A stretch of DNA of 64,000 nucleotides from assembly GCA_039922875.1 (NCBI GenBank), contig JBDTDV010000024.1:1-64000 (forward strand). The letters run 5' to 3'. Origin of the DNA: JBDTDV01 sp039922875. GTDB taxonomy: Bacteria > Actinomycetota > Actinomycetes > Actinomycetales > Microbacteriaceae. The translations under genes and the position numbers were made by a program. Below are positions 61,922-64,000 of the stretch, in pieces; the stretch's first letter is position 1; every line of letters starts with the position of its first letter. The notes below the pieces were generated by a model. That model did not search any database, was not told the origin of the DNA, and worked only from the letters and a program-made list of their open reading frames with translations.

Positions 61922-62875
61922 TCAATTCGTTATCAGGTCGTCTGGATTCGTAAGAATTCGCCTGGAGACCGTGACGTCTTGCCCGATCTGGTCGATCAAC
62001 TCGTCGAGGCCGACGAATTTCCGCATCCCGCGGATCCGCTGGACGAAGGACAGTTCGACTGTCTTGCCGTAGAGGTCGATATCGGCATCGAGCACATGGG
62101 CCTCGACCTGGCGATCTGGGACGCCGGTGAAGGTCGGATTGTTGCCGATCGAGATCGCGGACGGCAACTGGTTCCCGTCGACGCTCAACCAGCCCGCATA
62201 TACACCGTCGGCCGGGATGAAGCCTTCGACCCGCGGCGAGAGGTTGGCGGTGGGAAAACCGAGGGTCCGGCCACGCTGCTGCCCGTGCACGACAACCCCC
62301 CGAATCGAACCGGGGCGGCCAAGCAGCCGAGCCGCCGCCGCGACATCCCCTTCGGCAAGAAGACGACGGATCCAGGTGGCCGAAACGCGACGAGTACCGC
62401 CGGATCTCCTCGCTTCAAGCACCCGCACCTCGAAGCCCAATTCTTTGCCGAGCTCGGTCAAAAGGCCCACTTCCCCGAAGCCACGGGCGCCGAACCGAAA
62501 ATCAGGGCCGATCAGAATGACTCGAGTGTGCAGCGCGTCCACAAGCACGTCTCTGACGAACTGTTCGGCCGGCAAGCGGCTGAACGCGCGGTCGAAAGTC
62601 AGCATGACGGTGGCGTCGATACCGGTGTCAGCCAACAGTTCGCGCTTCTTGTCGTTGCTGACCAATGCTGTCGGGCAATTCGCCGGATCAAGCAAGCTGA
62701 GCGGATGGCGGTCGAAGGTCAGAACCGTCGAGGTCAACCCGCTCTCGGCGGCGGCATCGCGAAGTGCGCCGAGGACGCTCCGATGGCCAAGGTGGACACC
62801 GTCGAACTTTCCTATCGTTACCGCACTTGGTCCAAAATCCTCGGGCACCTGCGCGAGGGAAGTGAAAAATCGCAT
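61922..62875 (-). CDS. ribF: Bifunctional riboflavin kinase / FAD synthetase
   Basis: 317 aa. The N-terminal FMN adenylyltransferase domain has TIGKFDGVHLGHRSVL and the C-terminal riboflavin kinase domain has GRTLGFPTANL and IGNNPTF. It makes FMN and FAD from riboflavin. An imperfect hairpin follows the stop near 61895-61920. The usual truB/rpsO neighbours are absent here. Confidence 0.95.
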   Translation of the reverse strand: MRFFTSLAQVPEDFGPSAVTIGKFDGVHLGHRSVLGALRDAAAESGLTSTVLTFDRHPLSLLDPANCPTALVSNDKKRELLADTGIDATVMLTFDRAFSRLPAEQFVRDVLVDALHTRVILIGPDFRFGARGFGEVGLLTELGKELGFEVRVLEARRSGGTRRVSATWIRRLLAEGDVAAAARLLGRPGSIRGVVVHGQQRGRTLGFPTANLSPRVEGFIPADGVYAGWLSVDGNQLPSAISIGNNPTFTGVPDRQVEAHVLDADIDLYGKTVELSFVQRIRGMRKFVGLDELIDQIGQDVTVSRRILTNPDDLITN

Positions 62876-63071
62876 AGCCTAAAGTCTCGCCTGATCAGGC
62901 GGTCCCGCAGCGGGCGGCGCGGCAGGGAAGAACGTGTTCTGAGGCATCCAGACAAGATTAGTCCACGCACCGGAAGCGACCGCCCAACGCGGGGCGGATG
63001 TGGCCAGAGCCCGTGAGCCGCATAAACTGAGCCCAACCGCGTTGGAACCGTGACGAGTGCAAAGAGGATCG

Positions 63072-63878
63072 ATGGAAGACGATGAAGCTCACGGTGCGCA
63101 CTCAGAGCTGCCGAAGGAAGCCAAGGATCCGTCGGACTTGACAAACAAGTCACTGATGAAGGCGACCGTTATCTTGCGCACGCTTGGCCTTTTTCCGCAG
63201 GGCATCACCGCCTCTGAGCTGGCCGTGGAGGTAGAGATGTCGAGGCCGACGACCTTCCGGCTGCTGCTCAGCCTGGAACAGGCCGGTTTCGCCGACCGGA
63301 TCGGCAACCGCTATGTGCTGGGCTGGGAAATGGCGCGCCTGGGCAAGCTGGCCGACCCGTACAAGGGGCTTGCAGCCCGGGTGCAACCGATCCTGGATTC
63401 CCTTACCGCCGAGCTGAACGAGTCCAGCACGCTTTCGGTACCCACCGGCGAATTGGACTTCGAGTTAGTGGCCGAAGCGGTCGGATCCCGAATGCTGACG
63501 ATCCAACAGTTCGTCGGCCAGAAGTACCCGCTGCACGCCAGCGCCACCGGCAAAGTCCTTCTCGCCGAACTACCCGATTCCCGAATCAAGCGGCTGTTGC
63601 CGCCGCGCCTGGACGCGCTCACCTCTGACACGATTGTCGATCGCGACGAACTCATCACGCAGCTGCACCAAATCCGCAAACAGGGCTACTCGACGCTTGA
63701 CAACGAGCTGGAGGAGGAGTTGTTCGCGCTGGCATGCCCGGTGCGGAACGTGGAAGGGTCGCTGATCGGCATCGTCAGCGTCAACGGGCCGCGCCAACGG
63801 CTACGAACAGATCGGCTGTCCGACACGATAGCCCGGCTGCTGAGCAGCGCCGACGAGGTCGCCGAAGCGCTGAGCTGA
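63072..63878 (+). CDS. IclR-family transcriptional regulator
   Basis: 268 aa from the ATG at 63072 (AGAGGA 3 nt upstream; a GTG at 63057 is also in frame). The winged helix contains GITASELAVEVEMSRPTTFRLLLSL with IGNRYVLGWEM, and the C-terminal effector domain has PLHASATGKVLLAEL and ACPVRNVEGSLIGIVSVNGP. IclR proteins often control aromatic or short-chain acid catabolism. It converges directly on a flavin reductase gene. Confidence 0.93.
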   Translation: MEDDEAHGAHSELPKEAKDPSDLTNKSLMKATVILRTLGLFPQGITASELAVEVEMSRPTTFRLLLSLEQAGFADRIGNRYVLGWEMARLGKLADPYKGLAARVQPILDSLTAELNESSTLSVPTGELDFELVAEAVGSRMLTIQQFVGQKYPLHASATGKVLLAELPDSRIKRLLPPRLDALTSDTIVDRDELITQLHQIRKQGYSTLDNELEEELFALACPVRNVEGSLIGIVSVNGPRQRLRTDRLSDTIARLLSSADEVAEALS

Positions 63879-64000
63879 TCAGGCGGCGACGCTCTCCCGG
63901 AAGCTGCCGAGCTTTCCGCCGTGGAAGACGAGCGGATCGCCCTCTCCGGCACACATCTCCAAAACGTGTGCGATCACGATGAGGTGGTCTCCACCGTCAA
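63879..64000 (-). CDS. Flavin reductase-like protein, C-terminus only
   Basis: The stop at 63879-63881 is adjacent to the IclR stop. The 40 readable codons give DGGDHLIVIAHVLEMC, then PLVFHGGKLGSF and a short end. This matches the C-terminus of the flavin reductase/FMN-binding split-barrel family (GDH...V, PLVFH.G..G.F), which supplies reduced flavin to two-component monooxygenases. The N-terminus lies beyond the right edge. Confidence 0.75.
   Translation of the reverse strand, partial: DGGDHLIVIAHVLEMCAGEGDPLVFHGGKLGSFRESVAA

Noticed and set aside
1..64000. Prophage, integrative element, IS element, tRNA or rRNA genes
   Set aside because: No integrase, transposase, phage structural gene, terminal inverted repeats with target duplication, or tRNA/rRNA sequence was recognised on either strand.

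Overview
The window is high-GC bacterial DNA with the gene style of an actinomycete: tight 4-bp stop/start overlaps, frequent GTG starts, a mycoredoxin, a mycothiol-type DinB protein, a maltokinase, a CIRCE-controlled small heat-shock gene and a Streptomyces-type phosphofructokinase. Micrococcales is a plausible placement but the species cannot be named from the sequence. I found no rRNA, tRNA, CRISPR array, insertion sequence or prophage.

Layout. 1-6.8 kb: a secreted glycine-rich protein cut by the left edge, then glutamate dehydrogenase, aspartase and an aldehyde dehydrogenase (all minus). 6.8-28.1 kb: a sugar-catabolism region for L-fucose or a stereochemically similar sugar such as D-arabinose. 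It holds a LacI regulator with an FGGY kinase and a fucose-isomerase-like enzyme, a FadR/GntR regulator, a mutarotase plus ribose-type ABC transporter operon, and two divergent operons encoding a full oxidative (non-phosphorylative) pathway: sugar dehydrogenase, lactonase, fuconate dehydratase, SDR dehydrogenase and FAH-type hydrolase. The region is split at 11-18 kb by phosphate transport, a DUF3516 helicase, a serine hydrolase and a PLP enzyme. Two identical LacI-type palindromes (7846-7857 and 23088-23099) and a shared 13-nt GntR-type sequence (26339-26351 and 23165-23177) suggest that both regulators converge on the transporter.

28-36.5 kb: mixed genes, including DUF488, a DksA-like protein overlapping maltokinase, Hsp20 behind a CIRCE element, a decayed azlC next to an intact azlD, mycoredoxin, phosphofructokinase, a CYTH protein and a metallophosphoesterase. 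36.5-44 kb: a tightly coupled class II amidase - RpiR regulator - Stealth operon, divergent from a split FluG-like module (glutamine-synthetase-like ligase, amidohydrolase, amino-acid/amine permease). 44-50 kb: a two-component system, a SNF2 helicase, a second FucU/RbsD paralogue and an SGNH protein. 50-55.7 kb: a SorC - deoC - aldehyde dehydrogenase - half aldehyde dehydrogenase operon, divergent from a ROK gene across a clear palindrome. 55.7-64 kb: small genes, an MFS transporter, a ProVWX-type glycine betaine transporter, ribF, an IclR regulator and the end of a flavin reductase gene cut by the right edge.

A recurrent signal across the window is a -10 hexamer (TAnnnT) exactly 6-7 nt before the start codon of at least nine first genes, which points to widespread leaderless transcripts.
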